64,000 bases of DNA, taken from positions 310,001 through 374,000 of the forward strand of contig JARUHG010000002.1 in the NCBI GenBank assembly GCA_031216755.1, in the 5' to 3' direction. The DNA comes from Lysobacter arvi (GTDB lineage: Bacteria; Pseudomonadota; Gammaproteobacteria; Xanthomonadales; Xanthomonadaceae). Positions within the stretch are counted from its first letter, which is position 1. Each line of letters begins with the position of its first letter. Below, in pieces: positions 29,121 through 41,215 of this stretch. The translations under genes were made by a program, and so were the position numbers. The notes beneath the pieces are model-generated. The model saw only the letters and a list, made by a program, of their open reading frames with translations. It had not been told where the DNA came from and searched no databases.

Positions 29121-29145
29121 GTCATTCCAGCGACAGCTGGAATCC
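29121..29145. repeat. Short REP-like palindrome, ATTCCAGC family
   Basis: A 25-base palindrome with stem ATTCCAGC / GCTGGAAT and loop GACA, similar to 2281-2305. It lies in the 285-base hda-murU convergent gap. That gap also holds CTGTGACAT/ATGTCGTCACAG inverted arms (29008-29055) and a CTCTCCC-type repeat at 29222-29249. No gene is seen there. Confidence 0.6.
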
Positions 29146-29221
29146 GTCTTGATCTTCTCGTTATGCGCGATCGCGAGACGCAACTGCGCAGCGCCCGTGG
29201 TTCACCTTGAGGCTTCGTTGT

Positions 29222-29249
29222 CCCTCATCCCAACCCGGTGGGAGAGGGG
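29222..29249. repeat. CTCTCCC-type repeat, second copy
   Basis: CCCTCATCCCAACCCGGTGG followed by GAGAGGGG, related to 6343-6380. The inner stem here is shorter (CCC/GGG around GGTG plus outer CCTCA/GAGGGG). It lies 33 bases from the murU stop. Confidence 0.5.
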
Positions 29250-29281
29250 TGAAACCTCCGCTCCGCGGGCACCAGCGCGGC

Positions 29282-31043
<1,762 letters not shown>

Positions 31044-31206
31044 GCAGGCTCCGTGCGAGGTCGCTGGCGATCACCATCGTCGCCGCGCACAGGTTAGCCC
31101 GCCGGATGTGCACGTTGGAATGCACCGCGATCACGTCGCGGGCATGCGGCCGCGCGCGGATCGGGCGCGCGCCGCACTCACGCGACCTTCGCGTCGCCGC
31201 GCGTCC

Positions 31207-32184
31207 TCACGCCGCGACGGCGTCGCGCTCCAGCGATTCCAGCCATTCGTCGTCGGAACCTTCCGCAACGCCCTCGAACAGGAACGTGGAGAGGTAGCGC
31301 TCGCCGGTGTCCGGAAGCACCGCAAGCAGCACCGATCCTTCCGGCGCGCGCTCGGCGACCTTGAGCGCGGCGGCCACGGTCGCGCCCGCCGAGATCCCGA
31401 CGAACAGGCCTTCCTCCGCGGCGAGTCGACGCGAGGTGTCGCGCGCGAGGACGTCGTCCACCGGCAGCACCTCGTCGGCGACGGTGCGGCTGAGCACGGC
31501 GGGGAGGAAGTCCGGCGTCCAGCCCTGGATCTTGTGCGGCTGCCATTCCTTGCCCGAGAGCAGCGCCGCGCCGGCCGGTTCGCTGGCGATCACCTTCAGG
31601 TCCGGGCGTGCGAGCTTGAGCACCTCGCCGGCGCCGGTGATGGTGCCGCCGGTGCCCCAGCCGCTGACGAAATAGTCCAGCCGCTTGCCGGCGAAATCGC
31701 GCAGGATCTCAGGACCCGTGGTGCTGCGGTGGTAGGCCGGGTTCGCTTCGTTCTCGAATTGGCGCGCGAGGAACCAGCCGTGTTTTTCGGCCAGCTCCCG
31801 GGCGCGGCGGACCATGCCGGTGCCGCGCTCCGCCGCCGGCGTGAGGATCACCTTGGCGCCGTACGCGCGCATCAGCTTGCGGCGCTCGACGGAGAAGGTT
31901 TCGGTCATCACCGCGACGAACGGATACCCGCGGGCCGCAGCCACCATCGCCAGCGCGATGCCGGTGTTGCCGGAGGTCGCCTCGACGATCGTCTGGCCCG
32001 GCTTGAGCAGGCCGCGCCGCTCGGCGTCGAGCACGATCGCGAGCGCCAGCCGGTCCTTCACCGATCCGCCCGGATTGAACGATTCGACCTTCGCGTACAG
32101 CGTCACGTGCGACGGTGCGATGCGATGCAGCTTGACGATGGGCGTGCTGCCGATGGTGTCGAGGATGCTGTCGTAGAGGGCCAT
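31207..32184 (-). CDS. cysK: Cysteine synthase (O-acetylserine sulfhydrylase)
   Basis: PLP enzyme of 325 aa that makes cysteine from O-acetylserine and sulfide. The PLP lysine is in NPGGSVKDR (about residue 43), the substrate loop is TSGNTGIALA, and the phosphate loop is GTGGTITG. It follows cysG by 39 bases in the same direction, close to the other cys genes. Whether it is a CysK or CysM type cannot be decided by eye. Confidence 0.94.
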   Translation of the reverse strand: MALYDSILDTIGSTPIVKLHRIAPSHVTLYAKVESFNPGGSVKDRLALAIVLDAERRGLLKPGQTIVEATSGNTGIALAMVAAARGYPFVAVMTETFSVERRKLMRAYGAKVILTPAAERGTGMVRRARELAEKHGWFLARQFENEANPAYHRSTTGPEILRDFAGKRLDYFVSGWGTGGTITGAGEVLKLARPDLKVIASEPAGAALLSGKEWQPHKIQGWTPDFLPAVLSRTVADEVLPVDDVLARDTSRRLAAEEGLFVGISAGATVAAALKVAERAPEGSVLLAVLPDTGERYLSTFLFEGVAEGSDDEWLESLERDAVAA

Positions 32185-32223
32185 GGCGTTGCCTCGTGGT
32201 TCGTAGGGGAGTTCGTGCGGGAT

Positions 32224-33678
32224 TCAGGCCGCCGCCGCGATGGCCGGCGCGTCGCGCAGCGGCGGTGCGCCGAACCAGTGCAGTGTGTCCGCCAGCGCCG
32301 CGACTTCGCCGACGATCAGCAGCGCCGGCGATTGCACGTCGTGGTCGCGTGCGCGCTGGGCCAGTTCGGACAGGGCGCCGACGATCACGCGCTGGTTGGC
32401 GCGCGAGCCGTTCTCGACGATCGCGAACGGCGTGGAAGCGGCGCGCCCGTGTTCGATGAGTCGCGCGCTGAAGCGGTCCAGGCCGGCCACGCCCATGTAG
32501 ACGGCGAGCGTCTGCCGTTCCTGCGCGAGCGCGTGCCAGTCGAGCGTGTCCGTCGAGTCCTTGCAGTGCGCGGTGACCAGGCGCACCGACTGCGCGTGTT
32601 CGCGATGGGTCAGCGGAACACCGGCGTAGGCGGCGCACGCGACGGCGGCGGTGATGCCGGGCACGACCTCGAAGTCGATGCCGTTCGCGCGCAGGACTTC
32701 CAGCTCCTCGCCGCCGCGGCCGAACACGAACGGATCGCCGCCTTTCAGTCGCACGACGCGCTTGCCCTGCGAGGCGTGCTCCAGCATCAGCGCATGGATC
32801 TGCGCCTGCGTCGCATGGTGGTTGCCGGCCTGCTTGCCCACCTCGATGCGCTGCGCGTCGCGACGCACGAGTTGCAGCACCTCGTCGCTGACGAGCCGGT
32901 CGTGCAGGATCACGTCGGCCTCGTTGAGCACGCGCAGCGCACGCAACGTGAGCAGCCCCGCGTCGCCCGGACCCGCGCCGACGAGCGCGACGCTGCCGCG
33001 CGAGGTCGTCCCGGCGTCGTGCAATAGCGCGGTGAACTCGCGTTCGGCGGCAAGATGCTGCCGTTTGCGCAGCAGCGTGGGCACGTTTCCGCGCAGCAGG
33101 CGATCGAAGAAAGCGCGTCGCGCGCCCAGCTGCGGGAAACGCGTGCGGATCCGCTCGCGCTCGCGCCCGAGCAGGCGCGCCAGTTCGCCGAGCGATGCGT
33201 CGAGCTGGGTTTCCAGCATCTGGCGCAGATGACGCGCCAGCATCGGCGCGGCGCCGCCGCTGGAGATCGCCACCTGCAACGGACCGCGGTCGACGCGCGC
33301 GGGAATCTGCACGGAAGACGCCCGCGCGTCGTCGACCACGTTCACCCAGATCCGGCGCGCTTCGCCCGCCTCGGCGACGGCACGGTTCACGCCGTCGTCA
33401 TCGGTGGCGGCGATCGCGAGCCAGGCGTCGTCCAGCCATTGCGGCGTGAAGTGGCCGGACAGATGTTCGATGTCGCCGCGCGCGGCCATCGTCGCGAGTT
33501 CGGCGTTCAGTGCAGGCGCACCGACGCGCACGCGCGCACCGGCCTCGAGCAGCGCGGCGGTCTTTCGCAGCGCCACCGTTCCGCCGCCCACGACCAGCAC
33601 GCCGCGGCCGTGCAGGTCGGCGAAAACGGGGAAGAGCGGGGATGAAGCCTGTGGGCCGGGGGGCACCGGACTGCTCAT
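32224..33678 (-). CDS. cysG: Siroheme synthase, trifunctional
   Basis: A 484-aa fusion that makes siroheme for sulfite reductase. The N-terminal dehydrogenase/ferrochelatase half has [11 protein letters not shown] and [12 protein letters not shown], the latter containing the Ser that is phosphorylated in the Salmonella enzyme. The C-terminal uroporphyrinogen methyltransferase half (from about 225) has [17 protein letters not shown] and [16 protein letters not shown]. Its product is the cofactor of CysI in this window. It is divergent from cysB. Confidence 0.97.
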   Translation of the reverse strand: MSSPVPPGPQASSPLFPVFADLHGRGVLVVGGGTVALRKTAALLEAGARVRVGAPALNAELATMAARGDIEHLSGHFTPQWLDDAWLAIAATDDDGVNRAVAEAGEARRIWVNVVDDARASSVQIPARVDRGPLQVAISSGGAAPMLARHLRQMLETQLDASLGELARLLGRERERIRTRFPQLGARRAFFDRLLRGNVPTLLRKRQHLAAEREFTALLHDAGTTSRGSVALVGAGPGDAGLLTLRALRVLNEADVILHDRLVSDEVLQLVRRDAQRIEVGKQAGNHHATQAQIHALMLEHASQGKRVVRLKGGDPFVFGRGGEELEVLRANGIDFEVVPGITAAVACAAYAGVPLTHREHAQSVRLVTAHCKDSTDTLDWHALAQERQTLAVYMGVAGLDRFSARLIEHGRAASTPFAIVENGSRANQRVIVGALSELAQRARDHDVQSPALLIVGEVAALADTLHWFGAPPLRDAPAIAAAA

Positions 33679-33758
33679 GGCGACGAAGCGAAACGGAGAG
33701 GCGGTTCCGTGACGCTACGCATGCACCCCGGCGTGCGGAAATGACGCCACCGCCTGCG

Positions 33759-33779
33759 GTCATGCCGTTTCGGAATGAC
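33759..33779. repeat. Short palindrome, GTCAT/AATGAC type
   Basis: GTCATGCC-GTTT-CGGAATGAC, a shortened relative of the palindromes at 2281 and 29121. It lies in the cysG-cysB divergent region. Confidence 0.4.
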
Positions 33780-33839
33780 GCGGGACCCCCGCTGGACACG
33801 GCCGGTCGCGCAGGGTAGTTTTCTTCCATCCCTTTATTC

Positions 33840-33853
33840 GTATCGAGCGATAC
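33840..33853. promoter_or_regulatory. Candidate operator between cysG and cysB
   Basis: A perfect dyad GTATCG-AG-CGATAC lies in the AT-richest part of the 279-base divergent intergenic region. The LysR-type regulator encoded next to it usually binds dyads in this position, for autoregulation and control of the divergent gene. The match to a specific CysB site is not established. Confidence 0.35.
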
Positions 33854-33957
33854 ATGAACGCGGCCGCCGTTCGGATCACGTGTTGTCGGTGCACGTCGAA
33901 ACCGACCGCCGCCCGCACGCGCGGGCCTGAACTGCCGCCTCCGTTCCTCGCTCCGAC

Positions 33958-34941
33958 ATGACCCTTACCCAGCTCCGCTATCTCGTCGCGATCGCCGACT
34001 CCGGCCTCAACATCACGCTGGCCGCCGAGCGCGTGCACGCGACGCAGCCGGGTTTGTCCAAGCAGCTCAAGCAACTGGAGGACGAGCTGGGTTTCCAATT
34101 GTTCACCCGCAAGGGCCGCAGCCTCGAAGCGGTCGCGCCGGCGGGCGAACGCGTGCTCATGCATGCGCGCCGCATCCTCGAGGAAGCCGGCAACATCCGC
34201 GCCTACGCCGCCAACGAGCGCGGCCAGCACAGCGGCCAGCTGGTGCTCGCGACCACGCACACGCAGGCGCGGTTCGTCCTGCCAGAAGCCATCGCCGCGG
34301 TGAAGCGCGAATTCCCGCAGGTGAGCATGCACCTGCAGGCGGTCGCGGGCGACGAAGTGCTCGAACAGCTCGCGCGCGGCGAGGCCGATCTTGCGGTCAT
34401 CAGCACCGCCGGCGCCGAGCCCGACGGTGGCGTCGCGGTGCCGTTGTACCGTTGGCGGCGCCTGGTGCTGATCCCGCGCACCCATGCGCTGGCGAAGCTC
34501 AAGCGGGCCCCGACGCTGGCCGAACTCGCCGCGCATCCGCTGGTGAGCTACGAGTCGTCGACGCGCGCGGAATCGTCGTTGCGCCGCACCTTCGTGGACG
34601 CGGGCTTCGAACCGCAGCTGGCGATGACGGCGCGCGACGCGGACCTCATCAAGACGTACGTGCGCGCGGGCCTCGGCGTGGGCGTCCTCGCGGAAATGGC
34701 GGTCGGTGCGCGCGACGAAGACCTGATCGCCTTGCCCGCGCCGGACGCGCTGCCCGAATGCGTGACCTGGGCAGTGATTCCCCGCGCGCGCGTGCTGCGC
34801 GAATACGCGCTGGCGCTGCTGCACGGCATCGCGCCGCAGCTGGATCGTCGCGACCTGCGCCGCGTGCTCGAAGGCAACCTGGAACCGCAGTGGCCCCCCG
34901 CGCCGTCGTGGCGCGAGCTGAGCCAGCCGATCACCACCTGA
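33958..34941 (+). CDS. cysB: LysR-family regulator, CysB type
   Basis: A 327-aa regulator with an N-terminal winged HTH (TLTQLRYLVAIADSGLNIT, then HATQPGLSKQLKQLEDELG) and a C-terminal effector domain like that of CysB/Cbl, including TTHTQARFVLPEAI. CysB senses N-acetylserine/O-acetylserine and activates sulfate assimilation genes. The surrounding cys genes support this. It is divergent from cysG. Confidence 0.92.
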   Translation: MTLTQLRYLVAIADSGLNITLAAERVHATQPGLSKQLKQLEDELGFQLFTRKGRSLEAVAPAGERVLMHARRILEEAGNIRAYAANERGQHSGQLVLATTHTQARFVLPEAIAAVKREFPQVSMHLQAVAGDEVLEQLARGEADLAVISTAGAEPDGGVAVPLYRWRRLVLIPRTHALAKLKRAPTLAELAAHPLVSYESSTRAESSLRRTFVDAGFEPQLAMTARDADLIKTYVRAGLGVGVLAEMAVGARDEDLIALPAPDALPECVTWAVIPRARVLREYALALLHGIAPQLDRRDLRRVLEGNLEPQWPPAPSWRELSQPITT

Positions 34942-34978
34942 CGGTCACGCCGTCGACATCCCCGCGAGGAGAGCCGTC

Positions 34979-35359
34979 ATGCCGCTCATCACCGTCACCG
35001 TGCGCAAGCCCAAGACGGCGGCGTTCAAGACCTCGGTGCTGGACGCGGTGCACGCCAGCCTGGTGTCCAGCGGCGTGCCCCAGGCCGACCTATTCCAGCG
35101 CGTCTTCGAACTGGAGGCGGAGGATTTCCGCTTCGATCCCGCGTATCCCGACCTGGCTTCGCCGCGCACCGACGACTTCGTGCTGATCGAGATCCTGTGG
35201 TCGGTCGGGCGCAGCGTGAAGGTGAAGAAGAAGTTGCTGGCCGAACTGATGGATCGCCTCGCGCAGGCGGGCCTCGATCCGGAACACGTGATGGTCGCCT
35301 TCAAGGAAACCACGTGGGAAAACTGGTCCTTCGGCGGCGGGCGCCTGATCCATACCTGA
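34979..35359 (+). CDS. Tautomerase family protein
   Basis: A 126-aa member of the 4-oxalocrotonate tautomerase superfamily. It starts Met-Pro, so after Met removal the catalytic Pro1 is exposed (PLITVTVRKPKT). The length suggests two fused beta-alpha-beta units or a long single form. The substrate is unknown. GAGGAG lies just upstream of the start. It follows cysB by 37 bases, but nothing links it to sulfur metabolism. Confidence 0.82.
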   Translation: MPLITVTVRKPKTAAFKTSVLDAVHASLVSSGVPQADLFQRVFELEAEDFRFDPAYPDLASPRTDDFVLIEILWSVGRSVKVKKKLLAELMDRLAQAGLDPEHVMVAFKETTWENWSFGGGRLIHT

Positions 35360-35379
35360 GCGCGTTCCGCGCGTCGCGG

Positions 35380-35742
35380 TCATTGCATCGCCATCCACAG
35401 CGCCATGCCGCCCACGGTGCCGAGCAGGGCCGCGGCCACGCCGCGCCGGAACCACAGCGATTGCGCCGTCGCGGCGGAGGTCAGTACGGAATCGTCCGGC
35501 GCCAGGCCGATCATCGCGATCACGACCAGTAGCGCGACCGCGATCGGGCAACTGATCGGGTTGCGCAGCGCGACGTTCACCGCCCACTGCGCCGCCGAGA
35601 GCACCCCGGCGAGCGCGACCCACGCCCAGCCCTGGCCGCGCGCGATGAGCGGACGCTGCCAGCGCATCACCGCGAAGACCGACCACGCCAGCGCCACCGT
35701 CGTGAGCACGGAACGCAGAAAGTCGAACGCGTCGTATCGCAT
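35380..35742 (-). CDS. Small membrane protein, unknown function
   Basis: A 120-aa protein with about four hydrophobic segments (VLTTVALAWSVFAVM; WVALAGVLSAAQWAV; PIAVALLVVIAMIGLA; VAAALLGTVGGMALWMAM). No family was recognised. It lies alone between the tautomerase gene (convergent) and cysH (same direction, 96 bases). Confidence 0.65.
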   Translation of the reverse strand: MRYDAFDFLRSVLTTVALAWSVFAVMRWQRPLIARGQGWAWVALAGVLSAAQWAVNVALRNPISCPIAVALLVVIAMIGLAPDDSVLTSAATAQSLWFRRGVAAALLGTVGGMALWMAMQ

Positions 35743-35838
35743 CGCGCCGATGGTCGGCGCGGACGGGTCGGAAGCCGGTCGGAAGCGGCCGGATCGAGGC
35801 TGCCACGCGCGAGGCGCGCAACCGCCGTGATGCGGGCC

Positions 35839-36573
35839 TCAGGCCGCGTTGGGCTCGTCGAAATGCAGGCCGCATTCCCGCTTGAGGCCAAAGAAGCGCG
35901 TGTCTTCCTCGTTCATGCCGGGCTCGAGCCGGCGCGTGGTGTGCACGTCGCCGATCGACACGTAGCCCTGGTGCCAGAGCGGGTGGTACGGAAGATCGTG
36001 TTGCTGCAGGTACTGCCAGACGTCGCGATCGCTCCAGTCGGCGATGGGATGCAGCTTCCAGCGGCCGTCGCGCAGTTGCAGGAAGTCGATCGCCGCGCGG
36101 CTGCGCGACTGGCTGCGGCGCAGTCCCGCGATCCACGTCCGCACGCCCAGCTCCTCCAGGGCGCGCTGCATCGGTTCCACCTTGCGCATGCGGTTGTAGC
36201 GCTCGATGCCTTCCAGCCCGCTTTCCCACAGCTTGCCCAGCCGGGCTTCCATCCACGCGATGCCGATCTGCGGGCGATACACCTTGAGGTTCAGGTCGAG
36301 GCGGTCGGTGAGCTGGTCGATGAACCGGTAGGTCTCGGGGAACAGGTAGCCGGTGTCGATCAGGATCACCGGAAGGTCCGCGCGCTGTTGCGTCGCCAGA
36401 TGCAGCGACACCGCGGCCTGCGCACCGAAACTGGACGACAGCGCGTGCTCGCCGGCGGTGTGTTCCAGCGCCCAGGCGATGCGCTCGGACGCGCTCAGTC
36501 CGCCCAGCCACGCATTGAGCTCGGCCAGTGCGCGGGGCGATTCGGCGGCGGTGATGGGATCGGGCGGGCTCAT
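35839..36573 (-). CDS. cysH: Phosphoadenosine phosphosulfate reductase
   Basis: It reduces PAPS to sulfite with thioredoxin. The 244-aa protein has [11 protein letters not shown] (PP-loop), [14 protein letters not shown] and the C-terminal active Cys in [10 protein letters not shown]. The extra Cys pairs of APS reductases, which bind a 4Fe-4S cluster, are missing: the equivalent segment reads [10 protein letters not shown]. So the substrate should be PAPS, in keeping with the CysC domain in this window. Its ATG overlaps the cysI stop. Confidence 0.95.
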   Translation of the reverse strand: MSPPDPITAAESPRALAELNAWLGGLSASERIAWALEHTAGEHALSSSFGAQAAVSLHLATQQRADLPVILIDTGYLFPETYRFIDQLTDRLDLNLKVYRPQIGIAWMEARLGKLWESGLEGIERYNRMRKVEPMQRALEELGVRTWIAGLRRSQSRSRAAIDFLQLRDGRWKLHPIADWSDRDVWQYLQQHDLPYHPLWHQGYVSIGDVHTTRRLEPGMNEEDTRFFGLKRECGLHFDEPNAA

Positions 36574-38297
36574 GCGGCGTTCTCGGTAACGGCGTGTTGC
36601 AGGTGGAGTTCGATGGCGGATCGGGGCGGAACGACGACGCCGGCACGCACGAGGAAATCGCCGAAGCCTTCCCCGTCGCGGCGTTCGCCGGCGTAGCGCG
36701 CGAAAAGGGGATCGAGCGCTTCGAGGATCTGCGCCTCGACCACGTTCTCCCGATACAGCGTGTTCAGGCGCTGCCCGCGGTGATCGGCGCCGAGCATCAG
36801 GTTGTAGCGGCCGGGCGCCTTGCCGACGAGCGCGATCTCGCCCAGGTACGGACGCGAACAGCCGTTCGGACAGCCGCTGATGCGCAGGTGGATGGGCGCG
36901 TCGCGCAGGCCGTGCGCGTCGAGCAGCGCCTGCACCTGGTCGACGAATTCGGGCAGGTAGCGCTCGGCTTCGGCCATCGCCAGGCCGCAGGTCGGCAGGG
37001 CGACGCAGGCGAGCGCGTTCCTGGCCAGCGGCGTGGCGGACACGTGGGTGTCCAGCCCGTACTGCGCGACGAGCGCATCGACGCGTCCGCGCAGTTCCGC
37101 CGGTACGCCGGCGATCACGAGGTTCTGGTTCGGCGTGAGGCGGAACTGCGCGTCGGGCGATTCGGTCTCGAGCACGCGCGCGATCTCGCGCAGGCCGGTG
37201 AGGTGCGACAGGCCATCGCGATCCCAGATGCGCCCGGCGACGATGCGAAGCGTCAGGTGTGCGCGGCCATCGGTTCCCTCGATCCAGCCGAAACGATCGC
37301 CGTTGTGGACGAAGTCGAACGGTCGCGCATCGGAGAGGGTAAAACCCGCGCGCCGTTCGACTTCGCCCTTGAACCAGTCCAGTCCGCGATCGTCGATGGT
37401 GTACTTCAGCCGAGCGCGCTTGCGCAGCACGCGGTTGCCGAAATCGCGCTGCGCGGTGATCACCGCCACGGCGACCTGCGTGAGCTGGTCCGGCGTCACG
37501 AAGCCGATCACGTCGCCCAGCCGCGGATAGGTCTCCGGATCGCCGTGCGTGGCGCCCATGCCGCCGCCGATGCTGACGTTGTAGCCGAGCAGTTCGCCGT
37601 CGGCGTCGACGATCGCGATGAAGCCCAGGTCCTGCGCGAAGACGTCCACGTCGTTGTACGGCGGGATGGCGAAGCCGATCTTGAACTTGCGCGGCAGATA
37701 GGTCGGCCCGTAGACCGGCTCGTCCTCGCTGCCGCTGCCGCCGATGCGCTCCTCGTCCAGCCAGATTTCGTAGTACGCGCGCGTGTTCGGCAGCAGGTGC
37801 TCCGACAACGCGGCCGCCTGCGCGTGCACCTGCGCATGGGCGCGCGACTGCAGCGGATTGGCCGCGACGGCGACGTTGCGGTTCACGTCGCCGCAGGCGG
37901 CCAGCGTGTCGATCAACGCGGCGTTGATCGCCTGCATGGTGGACTTCAGTTCGGTCTTGATCACGCCGTGGAACTGGAAGGCCTGGCGCGTGGTGATGCG
38001 CAGGCCGCGCTCGGCATAGGTCGTGGCGACCGCGTCGAGCCTGAGCCACTGCGCGGGCGTGACCACGCCGCCGGGCGTGCGCGTGCGGATCATGAACGCG
38101 TAGGCCGGCTCCAGCTTCGCCAGGCGACGTTCCTCGCGGATGTCGCGATCGTCCTGCTGGTAGCTGCCGTGGTACTTGATGAGCGTCTGGTCGTCCTCGT
38201 TCAGCGCGCCGGTGACCGGATTGGCGAGCGACTCCAGCAGCGTGCCGCGAAGGCGCGCGCTGCGCTGCTTGATGTCCTCGACGGAATGGCTGCTCAT
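36570..38297 (-). CDS. cysI: Sulfite reductase (NADPH) hemoprotein beta-component
   Basis: It carries out six-electron reduction of sulfite to sulfide. The 575-aa protein has the two-repeat sulfite/nitrite reductase fold. The 4Fe-4S/siroheme ligands lie in [10 protein letters not shown] and [11 protein letters not shown]. Substrate-binding basic residues are in the N-terminal repeat ([13 protein letters not shown]). Electrons come from CysJ, encoded just upstream with a one-base overlap, and siroheme from CysG. Confidence 0.97.
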   Translation of the reverse strand: MSSHSVEDIKQRSARLRGTLLESLANPVTGALNEDDQTLIKYHGSYQQDDRDIREERRLAKLEPAYAFMIRTRTPGGVVTPAQWLRLDAVATTYAERGLRITTRQAFQFHGVIKTELKSTMQAINAALIDTLAACGDVNRNVAVAANPLQSRAHAQVHAQAAALSEHLLPNTRAYYEIWLDEERIGGSGSEDEPVYGPTYLPRKFKIGFAIPPYNDVDVFAQDLGFIAIVDADGELLGYNVSIGGGMGATHGDPETYPRLGDVIGFVTPDQLTQVAVAVITAQRDFGNRVLRKRARLKYTIDDRGLDWFKGEVERRAGFTLSDARPFDFVHNGDRFGWIEGTDGRAHLTLRIVAGRIWDRDGLSHLTGLREIARVLETESPDAQFRLTPNQNLVIAGVPAELRGRVDALVAQYGLDTHVSATPLARNALACVALPTCGLAMAEAERYLPEFVDQVQALLDAHGLRDAPIHLRISGCPNGCSRPYLGEIALVGKAPGRYNLMLGADHRGQRLNTLYRENVVEAQILEALDPLFARYAGERRDGEGFGDFLVRAGVVVPPRSAIELHLQHAVTENAA

Positions 38298-40108
38298 CAG
38301 TACACGTCCCGCGCGTAGCGTCCCTGCTGCTGCAGGGTGTTGAGGTAATCCTCGGCGTCGTCGGCCGAACGGCCGCCGTGGGCGGCGATGACGGACAGCA
38401 GCGCCGCATGCACGTCCTTCGCCATGCGCGTGGCATCGCCGCAGACGTACAGGTGCGCGCCGTTCTCGATCCAGTCAAAGAGTTCGCGGCCGCGTTCGGC
38501 CAGCCGCTGCTGCACGTAGACCTTGTGCGACTGGTCGCGCGAGAACGCCAGGTCGAGCCGATGCAGCGTGCCGTCCTTCAACGCCTGCTGCCATTCGACC
38601 TGGTAGAGGAAATCGCTGCGGAAATGCGGGTTGCCGAAGAACAGCCAGTTGCGTCCGGCCGCGCCGACGGCCGCGCGGTCCTGCACGAAGGCGCGGAACG
38701 GTGCGACGCCCGTGCCCGGACCGATCATGATGACGTCGCGCGACGCATCGGCCGGAAGGCGGAAGCGCTCGTTGTGTTCGATGAACACCGGCAGCCGCGC
38801 ACCTTCCTCGCTGCGTGCGAAGTGGTTGGACGCCGCGCCCCAGCGCAGGCCGTCGCCGTCGTCGTACTCGACGTGCGCGACGGTGAGGTGCACCTCGTCG
38901 CCGACGTGCTTCTGGCTCGACGCGATCGAGTAGAGCCGCGGCGTGAGCGGTCGCAGGGCCGCGACGAATTCCTCGGGACTCCACGCCGCCGGATGCCGAC
39001 GCAGCAGGTCCAGCACCTGGGCCTGGTTCAGCAGCGTCGTCAGTCCGGTCTGTCGATCCGGCGCGAGCAGGGCATTGAGTTCCTCGCTGCGCGACTGGGC
39101 CGCGTGGCTGGCGACGAACGGGCGCGCGAGCTTCGTCAGCTCGCGCTTTTCCGCCAACCACTGCCGCAGCGGAAGGCGCTGGCCGCCGTGTTCGACGACG
39201 GCCTCGCCGTCGAGCTCGCTGGTGCGCAGGATCGCTTCGACCAGCGCGGGCGGGTTCAGCGGCCACAGGCCGAGCGCGTCGCCGGGCTCGTAATGCAGGC
39301 CGGAGCCTTCCAGCGACAGTTCGATGTGGCGCACGTCCTTGGCGCTGCCGCGCGCCGTGATGCGCTGGTTGGCGAGCAGTTCGGCAGCGAACGGCGCATC
39401 GCGCCCGTGCGCCGGCTGCAGCGGACGCAGCGGCGTGACGGTCGCGAGCGGCGCGGTCGGCTTCAGCGCCTCCTTCGCCTTCGACAGTGCCTGCGCCAGC
39501 CAGGGTTCGGCGACGGTCTCCAGGTCGAGATCGGCATCCGCGCGCGGCAGCAGGCGCGTCGCGCCGAGCTCGGCCAGGCGCGCATCGAGGCGGTTGCCGA
39601 TCGCGCAGAACTGCGGGTAGCTCGAATCGCCCAGCCCCAGCACGGCGTAGCGCAGCTGCTTGAGTTCGGGCGCACGCTTGCCGGCGATGAACTCGACCAG
39701 CGCGCGCGCATCGTCGGGCGGATCGCCGTCGCCCTGCGTGCTGATCACCAGGTAGAGGGTGCGTTCGTCCTTGAGTTCGCGCGTGGGATAGGCGTCGGCG
39801 CGCAGCAGGCGGACGGGGAGGCCCGCGGCCTCGCTCTGGCGTGCGAGCTGTTCGGCCAGCCGCTTCGCATTGCCGGTCTGGCTGCCGTAGACGATGGTCA
39901 GCCGGCCCGCGGGCGCGGCGTCGGTCACTGGCGATGTAACCGTTTGCACGCCAGCGGCGCCGCGCGATGCGAGGCCGGCGGCATAGCCCGAGAGCCACCA
40001 CAGGCCGTTCGCGTCGAGGCCGTCGGTCACGCGCGCCAGCGCCACGAGCCGGTCTTCCGTGAGCGGAGCGGCAAGCGCGGCGGAAACGTTTGGCAGGGAG
40101 GCCGACAT
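38297..40108 (-). CDS. cysJ: Sulfite reductase (NADPH) flavoprotein alpha-component
   Basis: Diflavin reductase of about 603 aa: an FMN flavodoxin domain ([18 protein letters not shown]), then an FAD/NADPH FNR-like domain ([22 protein letters not shown]) ending in the typical RYARDVY. The ATG at 40108 is used; a TTG lies six bases upstream. No good ribosome site is visible. It heads the cysJIH operon, divergent from cysD. A membrane-anchored paralogue is encoded at 46649-48292. Confidence 0.96.
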   Translation of the reverse strand: MSASLPNVSAALAAPLTEDRLVALARVTDGLDANGLWWLSGYAAGLASRGAAGVQTVTSPVTDAAPAGRLTIVYGSQTGNAKRLAEQLARQSEAAGLPVRLLRADAYPTRELKDERTLYLVISTQGDGDPPDDARALVEFIAGKRAPELKQLRYAVLGLGDSSYPQFCAIGNRLDARLAELGATRLLPRADADLDLETVAEPWLAQALSKAKEALKPTAPLATVTPLRPLQPAHGRDAPFAAELLANQRITARGSAKDVRHIELSLEGSGLHYEPGDALGLWPLNPPALVEAILRTSELDGEAVVEHGGQRLPLRQWLAEKRELTKLARPFVASHAAQSRSEELNALLAPDRQTGLTTLLNQAQVLDLLRRHPAAWSPEEFVAALRPLTPRLYSIASSQKHVGDEVHLTVAHVEYDDGDGLRWGAASNHFARSEEGARLPVFIEHNERFRLPADASRDVIMIGPGTGVAPFRAFVQDRAAVGAAGRNWLFFGNPHFRSDFLYQVEWQQALKDGTLHRLDLAFSRDQSHKVYVQQRLAERGRELFDWIENGAHLYVCGDATRMAKDVHAALLSVIAAHGGRSADDAEDYLNTLQQQGRYARDVY

Positions 40109-40306
40109 GGGCAACGGGACGAAGGGGACCCTCGCAGGCTAGGCCCCCGCGTCCGCGGCCAGAAAGGATGAGGGGTTATGCGCTCATGCCGGTGGCTTAT
40201 TTCCGGCGGCAAGCACCGCCGTTCCTACAATGTGGTCAACTGGCCGCGAGGCGCCGGCGCACCGCCGGTACGACTCGCCAGCCCGCCACTCGCCGATCAC
40301 GATCCG
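40109..40306. promoter_or_regulatory. Divergent cysJ/cysD control region
   Basis: These 198 bases separate cysJIH from cysDNC and must hold promoters for both. A TACAAT at 40226-40231 could be a -10 for cysD, with no good -35, as is usual for activator-dependent promoters. A CGGCGG/CCGCCG dyad lies just upstream of it (40205-40222). CysB sites are expected here but not recognisable by eye. Confidence 0.4.
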
Positions 40307-41215
40307 ATGACGTCCCTGGACCTGAGCCATCTCGACCGCCTCGAAGCGGAAAGCATCCACATCCTGCGCGAGGTCGCGGCCGAGTTCCGTCATCCGGTGA
40401 TGCTGTACTCCATCGGCAAGGACAGCTCGGTGCTGCTGCATCTGCTGCTGAAGGCGTTCGCGCCCGCGCGGCCGCCGATTCCGCTGCTGCACGTCGACAC
40501 CGGCTGGAAGTTCCGCGAGATGATCGCCTTCCGCGATCGCCGCGCGCAGGACACCGGCGTGCAGTTGCACGTGCACACCAATCCCGATGGCGTCGCGCAG
40601 GGCATCGGGCCGATCACGCACGGCGCCACCGTGCACACCGACGTGATGAAGACCCAGGCGCTGAAGCAGGCGCTGGACCAGTTCGGCTTCGACGCGGCCA
40701 TCGGCGGCGCGCGTCGCGACGAAGAGAAATCGCGCGCGAAGGAACGCATCTTCTCCTTCCGCAACGAACAGCATCGCTGGGATCCGAAGCACCAGCGCCC
40801 GGAACTGTGGAGCCTCTACAACACGCGCATCCACAAGGGCGAGTCGGTGCGTGTGTTTCCGCTGTCGAACTGGACCGAACTCGACGTGTGGCTGTACATC
40901 TACCGCGAGAAGATCCCTGTTCCGTCGCTGTACTTCGCCGCGCCGCGACCGGTCGTGGAGCGCGAGGGCGCGCTGATCATGGTCGACGACGAACGCCTGC
41001 CGCTGAGCGAAGGCGAAGCGCCGCAGACGCGCCAGGTGCGCTTCCGCACGCTGGGCTGCTATCCGTTGACCGGCGCGATCGAATCGGACGCCGACACGCT
41101 CGAGAAGATCATCGCCGAGATGCTGGTGGCGACCACGTCCGAACGCCAGGGCCGCGTGATCGATCACGATCCGTCCGCGTCGATGGAGAAGAAGAAGCAG
41201 GAGGGGTATTTCTGA
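40307..41215 (+). CDS. cysD: Sulfate adenylyltransferase subunit 2
   Basis: It adenylates sulfate to APS with the CysN GTPase. The 302-aa PP-loop protein has [30 protein letters not shown] and the conserved C-terminus KKKQEGYF. The ATG at 40307 ([16 protein letters not shown]) matches the family start. Its stop overlaps the first possible cysN ATG (TGATG). Confidence 0.96.
   Translation: MTSLDLSHLDRLEAESIHILREVAAEFRHPVMLYSIGKDSSVLLHLLLKAFAPARPPIPLLHVDTGWKFREMIAFRDRRAQDTGVQLHVHTNPDGVAQGIGPITHGATVHTDVMKTQALKQALDQFGFDAAIGGARRDEEKSRAKERIFSFRNEQHRWDPKHQRPELWSLYNTRIHKGESVRVFPLSNWTELDVWLYIYREKIPVPSLYFAAPRPVVEREGALIMVDDERLPLSEGEAPQTRQVRFRTLGCYPLTGAIESDADTLEKIIAEMLVATTSERQGRVIDHDPSASMEKKKQEGYF

Noticed and set aside
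36570-38297. Assimilatory nitrite reductase instead of CysI
   Set aside because: The neighbours cysJ and cysH, and overlapping starts and stops, make sulfite reductase the clear reading.
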